A DNA stretch of 8,647 nt from Methanobacteriota archaeon (GTDB lineage Archaea > Methanobacteriota > Methanobacteria > Methanobacteriales > Methanobacteriaceae): assembly GCA_023430285.1 (NCBI GenBank), contig JAEZAV010000062.1, positions 1-8,647 of the forward strand, in the 5' to 3' direction. The notes beneath the pieces are model-generated. The model saw nothing but the letters and a program-made list of their open reading frames with translations, did no database searches and was not told the DNA's origin. Made by a program: the position numbers and the translations under genes. Below are positions 1 through 7,059 of the stretch, piece by piece (position 1 is the first letter of the stretch; every line of letters begins with the position of its first letter).

Positions 1-87
1 AAAAATCCAATTTATGACGGAGTCATTATATTGAGAAGTAAACATTATGTAAATAAGTTATATTAAAGAAAATTTCAGGGAGTAATA

Positions 88-108
88 ATATTTGTACCAA
101 ACAAATAT
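88..108. repeat. 8-bp perfect inverted repeat
   Basis: ATATTTGT at 88-95 is exactly complementary to ACAAATAT at 101-108, with a 5-base spacer ACCAA. It lies at the downstream edge (in minus-strand orientation) of the GC-richer patch described separately, so it could be the terminal hairpin of that element. No T-run follows on either strand, so it does not look like a simple terminator. Confidence 0.5.
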
Positions 109-172
109 CACCACAATTCTACCATACCAACATCAAACTCAAACAATTCGCTATTCGCAAGGGTTTGAGCCC

Positions 173-355
173 TCATACTCTTTTAGCTACGAATGGAAAA
201 ACAGCCTTCATAGAGCGATAATTTTCACACTCCGGCCAACGCCAAATAAAACGTAGCACATACAATACCACAACCAACAAGAAACACAAACAAATTAGAA
301 AATATTGCACAAATAGGTTGTGAACAAAAACTTCACCATAATATATATAGTGTAA
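173..355 (-). pseudogene. Possible remnant or repeat-type element, minus strand
   Basis: On the minus strand an open frame of 60 codons runs from just after a TAA (356-358) to a TGA (173-175). It has no ATG except one 12 codons before the stop (MKAVFPFVAKRV) and no ribosome binding site. The first half reads as a hydrophobic stretch and the second half contains RFIWRWPECENYRS. The patch is richer in GC than its surroundings. It reads to me like short peptide fragments that turn up as annotation artefacts of a repeated non-coding segment or the decayed tail of a mobile element, but I cannot confirm that here. It is unlikely to be a working gene. Confidence 0.3.
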
Positions 356-619
356 TTAAAACTTGGTTTCCAGATCTAATAAAGTTTTCGAACAGTCGTT
401 TCTAACTGGATTAAATGAATAATATACTGTTTAGAGCACCTTTTGCTTAGGGTTCATGTTGTCCAAATTTAATGTTCTTGCAAAGTTGGTTTTCATTCCC
501 CTGTAACATCAAGACCATCTGCAACATGTAGAAATTAGAGCAGAAAAACGATGATGAATATAGATTATTTTATAATAATATCAACCTATGAATAACCTTT
601 GAAATGTTCTGAAAATCGA

Positions 620-650
620 TATAAAAAAATATTAGAGGTTTCCCCTAATA
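620..650 (+). promoter_or_regulatory. Candidate mer promoter/leader element with inverted repeat
   Basis: A TATA-like run (TATAAAAAA, 620-628) is followed at once by an interrupted inverted repeat: TATTAGAGG at 630-638 and CCCCTAATA at 642-650, eight of nine positions pairing around a TTT loop. If this TATA element is used, transcription would start near 645-650, leaving an untranslated leader of about 100 bases before mer, and the inverted repeat would lie over the start site as an operator might. Weaker TATA-like alternatives are at 678-685 and 715-722. Which is used cannot be decided by eye. Confidence 0.3.
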
Positions 651-753
651 TGCAGCTTCAACAAAAAATAAAACAACTATTTAAGTCTTTCGTTTACAAT
701 TAAATGACAAAATATTTTTATACTCCAAATAAATCTACAAAAGGTGATAAATC

Positions 754-1719
<966 letters not shown>

Positions 1720-1727
1720 ACTCTCTC

Positions 1728-1744
1728 TTTTTCTTTTATTTTTT
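1728..1744 (+). terminator. T-rich terminator after mer
   Basis: Nine bases after the mer stop codon the plus strand carries three closely spaced T-runs (five, four and six Ts). Archaeal RNA polymerase terminates on oligo-T tracts without needing a hairpin, so this fits the end of a monocistronic mer transcript. Confidence 0.7.
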
Positions 1745-1833
1745 GATTATAATTTGTAAATTACCTTAAAAAACTAGTTTTACCAATCGCAATCCTTTTG
1801 TGAGTCCAGAATTTGGTGGTTAAATCTTCTACA

Positions 1834-1860
1834 TTTCCATTCAAATTTTCCATTCAAATT
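1834..1860. repeat. Tandem 13-bp direct repeat
   Basis: TTTCCATTCAAAT occurs twice head to tail at 1834-1846 and 1847-1859, and a further T matches at 1860. Each copy contains the ATTCAA core that recurs closer to the promoter of the DUF134 gene. It lies about 110-140 bases upstream of that gene's start and could be a distal part of the same binding-site array. Confidence 0.65.
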
Positions 1861-1869
1861 AACTTCTAG

Positions 1870-1934
1870 TGAATATTGGATGAGCCACCTAATTTTTATC
1901 CAGTATTCAAGTGTATTTTTCCCACAGTATTCAA
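1870..1934. promoter_or_regulatory. Operator-like array of CAGTATTCAA motifs
   Basis: CAGTATTCAA is present at 1901-1910 and again, identical, at 1925-1934 (24-base spacing). A near-inverted copy (TGAATATTGG) is at 1870-1879. The inverted copy and the first direct copy form a 12-bp inverted repeat (1870-1881 with 1898-1909, one mismatch that would be a G-U pair in RNA) around a 16-base spacer. The third copy abuts the TATA box. This arrangement is typical of a multi-site binding region for a dimeric regulator. The most obvious candidate ligand is the DUF134 protein encoded immediately downstream, which is an inference. Confidence 0.5.
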
Positions 1935-1970
1935 CTAATTTATATATTAGTTATGAATATATATTCATTC
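1933..1970 (+). promoter_or_regulatory. TATA box and palindromes of the DUF134-atwA promoter
   Basis: TTTATATAT at 1939-1947 matches the methanogen box A consensus TTTATATA. It is embedded in an inverted repeat (AACTAAT 1933-1939, ATTAGTT 1946-1952). Directly after it is a perfect 16-bp palindrome made of ATGAATAT (1953-1960) and ATATTCAT (1961-1968). Archaeal transcription starts about 25 bases downstream of the box centre, predicting a start at about 1968-1971, which coincides with the ATG at 1971. No ribosome binding site precedes that ATG. The transcript is therefore predicted to be leaderless, and a protein bound at either palindrome would block TBP or polymerase. Confidence 0.65.
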
Positions 1971-2564
1971 ATGGTCCGGCCTCAAGTGTTTAGAAAGATC
2001 TCTAAAAATCCAGAAATACGATGTTTCAAACCTGATGGTGAAAATTTAGAAGATTTAGAACCTATTCAAATTTCATTAGATGAATTTGAAGCCATTAGGT
2101 TGAGAGATTACCATGATATAAAACAGGTTAAAGCTGCAAGCATCATGGAAATTTCTCAGCCCACCTTCCATCGAATCCTTTCATCAGCACGAAAAAAAAT
2201 TTCCAAAGCTCTGATTGAAGGTAATCCTATAATAATTGTGGGGGACGGTTTTATAACAGATAAAAAAAGGTACAAATGCAATGATTGTGGATTTGAGTGG
2301 CTGAGTAATGAAAAAGATTATGATAAATGTCTAGAATGTCAATCTGAAAATATTGTGAAGACATATGAAGAAAATATGCAGATCAAAATTGATCCTGATA
2401 TCCTTGAGAGAAGATCATATGGTGGAAAAGGATTGGGAGCAGGCCCTCCTAGGGTATGTAAATGCCCTAAATGCGGCTATGAACATCCAAAAACACGGGC
2501 AGTGCCATGTAGAAATACCAAATGTCCAGTGTGCGAAACACCACTATGTGGATCTAATGATTAA
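1971..2564 (+). CDS. DUF134 helix-turn-helix protein with two cysteine clusters, likely regulator
   Basis: A 197-residue protein. Residues 1-85 match the DUF134 family: a start of the MxRPxxxRxI type, the FKPDG motif (19-23) and a sigma-70-region-4-like helix-turn-helix at about 36-80 with a probable recognition helix at SQPTFHRILSSARKK (62-76). A zinc-ribbon-like module follows, C103-x2-C106 with C120-x2-C123. After a glycine-rich hinge (GGKGLGAGPP, 151-160) comes a second cluster, C163, C165, C168, C180, C185, C188 and C193. I chose ATG 1971 because the frame's earlier starts (1911, 1953) fall upstream of or on top of the TATA region, and because family members begin MxRP. The length is greater than plain DUF134 proteins because of the cysteine-rich tail. 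The likely role is a DNA-binding regulator that senses metal or redox state; that role is inferred. atwA starts 42 bases downstream. Confidence 0.8.
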   Translation: MVRPQVFRKISKNPEIRCFKPDGENLEDLEPIQISLDEFEAIRLRDYHDIKQVKAASIMEISQPTFHRILSSARKKISKALIEGNPIIIVGDGFITDKKRYKCNDCGFEWLSNEKDYDKCLECQSENIVKTYEENMQIKIDPDILERRSYGGKGLGAGPPRVCKCPKCGYEHPKTRAVPCRNTKCPVCETPLCGSND

Positions 2565-2606
2565 ATAATAAAGTTAAGCTTGAATTTATCTAAAATCGGT
2601 GAGATA

Positions 2607-4199
2607 ATGTCTTTTATAGAAATTAGGAATGTTACAAAAACATTTGACGGAACAAATGTGTTAAACAATATCAACGTAGATGTGGATGAGGGAACTGTTT
2701 TAGGAATACTTGGTAGGAGCGGATGTGGAAAATCAGCACTCCTCAATATGTTAAGGGGAATGAAGGAGTACAAGCCGGATAAAGGAACGGTGATTTACAA
2801 TGTGGCTTTCTGTCCCAAGTGTTTGAGGGTGGAACCTCCATCATTCAATGGCAAAAAATGTGATTGTGGTGAAAATTTCGAACCAAAATCTATAGACTTC
2901 TGGAATTCGAACAGGCAAGACTTTGCATCTGTTAAAAAAAGAATTGCCATCATGCTACAGAGAACCTTCGCACTCTACGAAGATGATACAGTTATTGATA
3001 ACGTGATGAAGTCCATCACAGGACACACCGAAGAAGAAACTCTGCAGATGGCAATAGAACTCATTGAACAGGCCCAGATGACCCATAGGATCACCCATAT
3101 AGCCAGGGATTTGAGTGGTGGAGAAAAACAGCGTGTTGTATTAGCTAGACAAATGGCAAAAGAACCTATGCTCTTCCTTGCTGACGAACCAACCGGAACC
3201 CTCGATCCTAAGACTGCAGAACAGATCCACCACGCAATAATCAACGGTATTAAAGCTAAGGGCATAACCATGGTTATAACTTCACACTGGCCAGAGGTAA
3301 TGCAGCAACTTTCTGATTATGCTATTTGGTTGGATAAGGGTGAAATCATAGAAGAGGGAAATCCTGAAACTGTGATCAAAAGTTTTATGGATAAAGTACC
3401 TCTTCCAGAGAAGAAGGTTGAGTTCACTGTTGGTGGACCAATTGTTGAAATGAAGGATGTTAAGAAACATTACTACTCCATTGAAAGGGGTGTTGTAAAG
3501 GCTGTTGATGGTGTTGATTTAACTGTTAACGAAGCAGAGATTTATGGTGTGGTGGGATTATCTGGTGCAGGAAAAACAACACTTTCCAGGATACTCTACG
3601 GTTTAACTGATCCAAGCAGTGGAAATATAGACGTGAAATTAGGTGAAAACTGGATCGACATGACAAAAAAGGGTCCGCATGCACGGGGTCGTGTTACACC
3701 CTACCTTGGGATTTTACACCAAGAATACAGTTTGTATCCTCACCAAAATGTTTTGGGAAACCTTTCTGATGCCATAAGCTTGGAGTTGCCTGCAGAATTT
3801 GCCAAGATGAAAGCAGTGTACGTGCTTAAGGCTGTGGGTTTTGATGAAGAGTATGCAGCAAGAATTTTGACCAAATATCCCGATGAACTGAGTGGAGGAG
3901 AGCGTCACAGGGTTGCATTGGCCCAAGTACTCATAAAAGAACCTAAAATAATAATTTTAGACGAACCCACAGGTACTATGGACCCCATAACCAGGATTCA
4001 AGTGACAGATTCTATTATAAGTGCCAGGGATGAAATGAATCAAACATTCATCATTATCAGCCACGATATGGAATTCGTTTTAGATGTGTGTGATCGAGCC
4101 TCCATAATGCGTGGTGGAAAGATCCTTAAAACAGGACTACCTAAGGAAATTGTTGAGTACTTAACAGTTTCTGAAAAGGAAGGAATGCTTAAAAACTAA
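2607..4199 (+). CDS. atwA: Methyl-coenzyme M reductase activation component A2, twin ABC ATPase (AtwA)
   Basis: A soluble 530-residue protein with two ABC ATPase domains and no membrane segments. In Methanothermobacter the A2 protein supplies ATP-dependent function in reductive activation of methyl-coenzyme M reductase. Domain 1: Walker A GRSGCGKS (36-43), Q118, signature LSGGEKQ (169-175), Walker B ending LADE (191-194), H227. Domain 2: Walker A GLSGAGKT (317-324), Q372, LSGGERH (428-434), LDE (451-453), H486. Both sites appear catalytically complete. Domain 1 carries a cysteine insertion, C69-x2-C72 and C85-x-C87, probably metal-binding. I chose ATG 2607 over the earlier TTG (2580) because GGTGAG lies at 2599-2604. 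Spacing to the DUF134 gene suggests co-transcription. Methanogens often have more than one A2 paralogue, so which one this is cannot be settled here; a different twin-ABC protein is a weak alternative. Confidence 0.9.
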   Translation: MSFIEIRNVTKTFDGTNVLNNINVDVDEGTVLGILGRSGCGKSALLNMLRGMKEYKPDKGTVIYNVAFCPKCLRVEPPSFNGKKCDCGENFEPKSIDFWNSNRQDFASVKKRIAIMLQRTFALYEDDTVIDNVMKSITGHTEEETLQMAIELIEQAQMTHRITHIARDLSGGEKQRVVLARQMAKEPMLFLADEPTGTLDPKTAEQIHHAIINGIKAKGITMVITSHWPEVMQQLSDYAIWLDKGEIIEEGNPETVIKSFMDKVPLPEKKVEFTVGGPIVEMKDVKKHYYSIERGVVKAVDGVDLTVNEAEIYGVVGLSGAGKTTLSRILYGLTDPSSGNIDVKLGENWIDMTKKGPHARGRVTPYLGILHQEYSLYPHQNVLGNLSDAISLELPAEFAKMKAVYVLKAVGFDEEYAARILTKYPDELSGGERHRVALAQVLIKEPKIIILDEPTGTMDPITRIQVTDSIISARDEMNQTFIIISHDMEFVLDVCDRASIMRGGKILKTGLPKEIVEYLTVSEKEGMLKN

Positions 4200-4234
4200 T
4201 AAATTAACGGTACTAAAAAAAAGATCGTGATTAA

Positions 4235-4315
4235 ATGTACAAAATTTATATAGCCATTCTCTGCATCTTGATCGTAGCTGCAATACTATATCTGAATCCC
4301 GGAAGGAATTTTTAG
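4235..4315 (+). CDS. Possible 26-residue single-pass membrane peptide
   Basis: ATG 4235 opens 26 codons ending in TAG (4313-4315). A GTGATT at 4227-4232 could act as a weak ribosome binding site. The product MYKIYIAILCILIVAAILYL followed by NPGRNF has a short basic start, about 17 hydrophobic residues and a short polar tail, as in a signal anchor or a small membrane protein. It begins 35 bases after the atwA stop and would need read-through from that operon. Against it, a perfect TATA box (4245-4252) lies inside the frame, so the sequence may really be the promoter of the downstream kinase. It could also be the leftover N-terminus of a lost secreted protein. Confidence 0.35.
   Translation: MYKIYIAILCILIVAAILYLNPGRNF
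4245..4252 (+). promoter_or_regulatory. TATA box, probable promoter of the histidine kinase gene
   Basis: TTTATATA matches the methanogen box A consensus exactly. A start about 25 bases downstream (near 4270-4275) would give an untranslated leader of roughly 90 bases before the kinase ATG at 4364. No clear oligo-T terminator separates atwA from here, so the kinase may also receive read-through transcripts. Confidence 0.5.
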
Positions 4316-4363
4316 TCCAGAATCAAATTTAATTTAAGTATTCCAAATTTAATGGTGAAGATC

Positions 4364-5713
4364 ATGACACGAAATCCCAATCATGAGCTTTACAAGCTCA
4401 TCACCATATCATCACTAATTATCATATCCTGTTTATTGACTTACTACTTCCATTTTGTGATTGGTGAGGGTGTGATCTTCACACATTTCTTCTATTTTCC
4501 AATTATATTAGCTGCACTGTGGTGGCAAAAGAAAGGACTTGTTGTACCAGTATTTCTTTCTTTGATGTTACTCGTGAGTTACTACTTTTCTCCAAATTTA
4601 AGCTATCCCGTGTACGAAGACGTATATCGTTCAATAATCTTTCTGTCCATAGGGATTGTTGTCGCTATCTTGAGTGATGTTATCAATAAAAAGGACAAAG
4701 AACTCAGTGCCAGCGAAGAAAAATTTCGTTCAGTTGCAGATTCTGCTGTTGACGGCATAATAACCACCGACAAAGATGGGGACATAGTTCTGATAAACCC
4801 TAGTTTGAAAAGAATTTTTGGGTACGACTTTGATGAAATTAAAGGACAAAATGTCACCATACTCATGCCTGAAAGATATAAAAAGGATTTTGAAACAAAA
4901 CTACAAAATTTCAATTCAACAGGAACCCATGAGTTAGATGGAAAAACCTTTGAAAGTATTGGTCTTAAAAAAAATGGGGAAGAATTCCCCTTTGAAATAT
5001 CTGTGGCAACTTGGGGCTACAAAACTGATCCTTACACAACATCAATAATTCGAGATGTGGCTGATCGTAAACTCACAGAACATCAACTGCAAAGATCCAT
5101 CAAAGAAAAGGAAATGCTTCTAAAAGAAATTCATCACAGGGTAAAAAATAATCTCATGATAATATCCAGCTTGTTAAGCCTTCAATCAAGGTATATTAAA
5201 GATGAAAACTCCAAAACAATCTTCATGGAAAGTCAAAATCGTGCCAGATCAATGGCCTTGATCCATGAGCGCCTGTATCAATCCACAGATCTTAAAAATA
5301 TAGACTTTGGAGATTACATCCAAACACTTGCCTTGGATCTGTACGATACCTATGTATTGGACAAGAATCTAATAAAGATGAATATTGAAACAGATAAACT
5401 AAATCTGGATATTGATACCTCCATTCCACTGGGCCTCATTCTGAATGAACTCGTGACAAACAGTCTGAAACATGCATTTTCTCAGGGAGATAATGGTACC
5501 ATAGACATAAAATTCCAAAAACAAACTGATAAATACTGTTTAGAAGTTAAAGACAATGGTAAAGGCTTTCCTAAAGATATTAACTATAAAACAGCAGATT
5601 CGTTAGGATTAAGTTTAATAACCAGTTTATCAGAACAGATAGATGCAGATTTAGAGTACGTAGCTTATCCTGGCACATCATTTAAAATAAGTTTCAATGA
5701 AAGGAAATTCTAA
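4364..5713 (+). CDS. Membrane-bound PAS sensor histidine kinase (HisKA_2 type)
   Basis: A 449-residue sensor kinase. Residues 12-108 hold about four hydrophobic segments (near 12-32, 36-54, 59-75 and 89-108) with few charges between them, a membrane sensing module like those of many methanogen kinases. A PAS domain follows at about 117-235 (SEEKFRSVADSAVDGII, then NPSLKRIFGY and a C-terminal IIRDVADRK). The dimerisation/phosphoacceptor domain has EIHHRVKNN (255-263), with H258 the probable phosphorylated residue. The ATP-binding domain shows an N box (N361, N366), DNGKGF (397-402) and GLSL (415-418). ATG 4364 was chosen because GGTGA at 4354-4358 precedes it and the earlier in-frame ATG (4352) overlaps that site. 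There is no receiver or DNA-binding domain here and no response regulator beside it, so its partner is elsewhere. The signal is unknown. Confidence 0.9.
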   Translation: MTRNPNHELYKLITISSLIIISCLLTYYFHFVIGEGVIFTHFFYFPIILAALWWQKKGLVVPVFLSLMLLVSYYFSPNLSYPVYEDVYRSIIFLSIGIVVAILSDVINKKDKELSASEEKFRSVADSAVDGIITTDKDGDIVLINPSLKRIFGYDFDEIKGQNVTILMPERYKKDFETKLQNFNSTGTHELDGKTFESIGLKKNGEEFPFEISVATWGYKTDPYTTSIIRDVADRKLTEHQLQRSIKEKEMLLKEIHHRVKNNLMIISSLLSLQSRYIKDENSKTIFMESQNRARSMALIHERLYQSTDLKNIDFGDYIQTLALDLYDTYVLDKNLIKMNIETDKLNLDIDTSIPLGLILNELVTNSLKHAFSQGDNGTIDIKFQKQTDKYCLEVKDNGKGFPKDINYKTADSLGLSLITSLSEQIDADLEYVAYPGTSFKISFNERKF

Positions 5714-5780
5714 TGAAACTCGAAATGAGCTGTTTGCAATGAAATTTACCCCATGATGGATTGAAATTCTTAATTCCAGA

Positions 5781-6761
5781 CTAGAGTATACTATTTTTAA
5801 CTCCATATTTGAAGGATATTTCTGAAAATCGTTTTGACAGTTCGAAGCTGTATTTTTTAGAAGGTGCAAACGACTTCTGAAACAGTTTTTCATATTCTTT
5901 TAGAAGTTCTGGGTTATGTTCCCTTAAAAAATTGAAGTAAAGTGTCTTACAATCCTGGTTGCCAGTTCCATACAGTGTTAAACCAGAATGTAAAACATAG
6001 TGCGCACCGTAATTCTTTGCTGTTTTAACCATTGATTGGATCGCTTCATCTGAATCCGATAAGAATGGAAGCATGGGCATATTTATGATCCCAGTTTTAA
6101 AGCCAGCATCACTGAACTCTTTCATGGTTTCTAACCGTTCCATGGGACTTGGTGCTCCAGGTTCAATAATTTCTGCTATTTCTTCATCTAAGGTAGAAAA
6201 CGAGAAGGATACTATGACTCCGTTGTCTAATTTATCAACCAAGTCCGTAGGTACAATCGCCACATCCCTAATACCCTTGATAATATCCATATCCCTTAGA
6301 ATCATTGTGGATTTAGTTAGGATATGGGTTGGAAATTTGTATCGTTTAATTATTCCAAGAACTTCCCTGGTTAAATTTAAGTCTTTTTCAACTGTGGGAT
6401 ATGGATCCGCTGCAGATCCAAGTAATATAATATCCCTTTCATTTCGTCGGATACAACTTTTTAACTGTTTTTTTAGTACTGGGACCGCGTTTGATTTGGC
6501 TGAAACAACTGCTCCATGATCTCCACCATATTTACTTCCACGTGTGTAACAATATATACATGCCATTGAACAACCAGCATAAGTATTCAGCGTATATCTA
6601 CCTAAAAACCAATCATCACGTTTTTTACTGTTGTTTAGAATCGTTTTGACAGTTATTTTATTTACCAAATCAATCAACCCGTCAAATATAATGTTGATAT
6701 TAATTTTTTTAAAGCCATACTGTGAAAAATATCTGTAGGAACAAACCCATGTGTTCCTCAA
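5781..6761 (-). CDS. Radical SAM protein of the SplB/spore-photolyase-like family
   Basis: Up to 326 residues. The [4Fe-4S]-SAM motif is GCSMACIYCYTRG with C64, C68 and C71. Other family blocks are GSAADPYPTVEKDLNLTREV (115-134), LTKSTMILRD (148-157), SFSTLDEEIAEIIEPGAPSP (187-206) and MPMLPFLSDS (228-237). This is the COG1533 (SplB-like) pattern. Such archaeal proteins are of unknown function. A non-spore-former is unlikely to use it for spore photoproduct repair, so I name only the family. The C-terminal third is family-specific, with a lone C271. The start is uncertain: the longest frame begins at a TTG (6761) with no ribosome binding site, and no in-frame ATG precedes the cysteine motif (see findings). 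It converges on the kinase gene with 67 bases between stops and without an obvious terminator on either strand. Confidence 0.85.
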   Translation of the reverse strand: MRNTWVCSYRYFSQYGFKKININIIFDGLIDLVNKITVKTILNNSKKRDDWFLGRYTLNTYAGCSMACIYCYTRGSKYGGDHGAVVSAKSNAVPVLKKQLKSCIRRNERDIILLGSAADPYPTVEKDLNLTREVLGIIKRYKFPTHILTKSTMILRDMDIIKGIRDVAIVPTDLVDKLDNGVIVSFSFSTLDEEIAEIIEPGAPSPMERLETMKEFSDAGFKTGIINMPMLPFLSDSDEAIQSMVKTAKNYGAHYVLHSGLTLYGTGNQDCKTLYFNFLREHNPELLKEYEKLFQKSFAPSKKYSFELSKRFSEISFKYGVKNSIL

Positions 6762-7059
6762 TGAGTTGATTATTGATATTGGATCCTACAGTTATTCCTT
6801 GAACCTACTGATATTTACTGTTAAATACTTCAAATCTCCCTTTGAAAAATTCGCATATTCTAAACTTGACATTTTCCATGGCATTTAAAAACTGGCAGAT
6901 CGTTTCTGTTTCTGTTGTTTACAACTATATTTTAAACCCCTGTGTTATGGTTATTTCCTTGAGTTTAGGTAACATGGTAAAAACCAATTTATGTTATCCA
7001 CTATAGAATAGATTACATCCAGAAATTTTAGTTTGTAAAATAGTTTAAGGAGATTGTTA
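6762..7059. other. Divergent intergenic region
   Basis: This region separates the radical SAM gene (leftward) from the DUF815 gene (rightward) and must contain both promoters. TATA-like runs are at about 6924-6935 and 6987-6994 for the rightward gene, none as good as box A. A nested inverted repeat at 6968-6999 is listed separately. A 24-residue minus-strand ORF at 6805-6879 is not supported. Confidence 0.5.
6968..6999. repeat. Nested inverted repeat upstream of the DUF815 gene
   Basis: TAACAT at 6970-6975 pairs with ATGTTA at 6991-6996, flanked by GG (6968-6969) and CC (6998-6999). Inside it TGGT (6975-6978) pairs with ACCA (6983-6986) around AAAA. As DNA it could be an operator; as RNA it would form a bulged hairpin. 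It ends 60 bases before the start codon. Confidence 0.4.

Larger units (their letters stand above)
1..753. other. Long gene-free region upstream of mer
   Basis: All six frames are broken by stops at short intervals, and I find no start plus ribosome binding site leading to a reading frame of useful length. The stretch is strongly AT-rich apart from a GC-richer patch at about 140-260. Contents that can be described are a small hairpin (ATGAC/GTCAT) at 14-26, an 8-bp inverted repeat at 88-108, a minus-strand decayed-looking element at about 85-360, a TATA-like run at 340-349, and an interrupted inverted repeat at 630-650. The last 130 bases probably contain the mer promoter and leader. About 360-600 shows nothing I can name. 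Confidence 0.6.

Noticed and set aside
160..173. tRNA T-arm-like hairpin (AGGG/CCCT around a 6-base loop)
   Set aside because: The loop is one base short of a normal T-loop, and no acceptor, D or anticodon stems can be built around it on either strand.
550..612. C/D box guide RNA candidate (ATGATGA at 550-556, CTGA at 609-612)
   Set aside because: The spacing is near the usual size, but there is no internal D' box, the C' box is poor, and the intervening sequence is too AT-rich to be a convincing guide. The words are common in such DNA.
1770..1781. 12-bp palindrome AAAACTAGTTTT after mer
   Set aside because: It is perfect but simple in composition, lies behind the T-rich terminator, and is not linked to the ATTCA motif array.
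1911..1970. Longer N-terminus for the DUF134 protein
   Set aside because: The extra 20 codons coincide with the TATA box and palindromes, and family members start with MxRP, which matches ATG 1971.
2365..2568. Plus-strand 67-codon frame overlapping the DUF134 gene
   Set aside because: It overlaps the conserved cysteine-rich coding region in another frame and has no start signals.
6805..6879. 24-residue minus-strand ORF (MENVKFRICEFFK...)
   Set aside because: It has no ribosome binding site and no recognisable feature, and ORFs of this length arise often by chance here.
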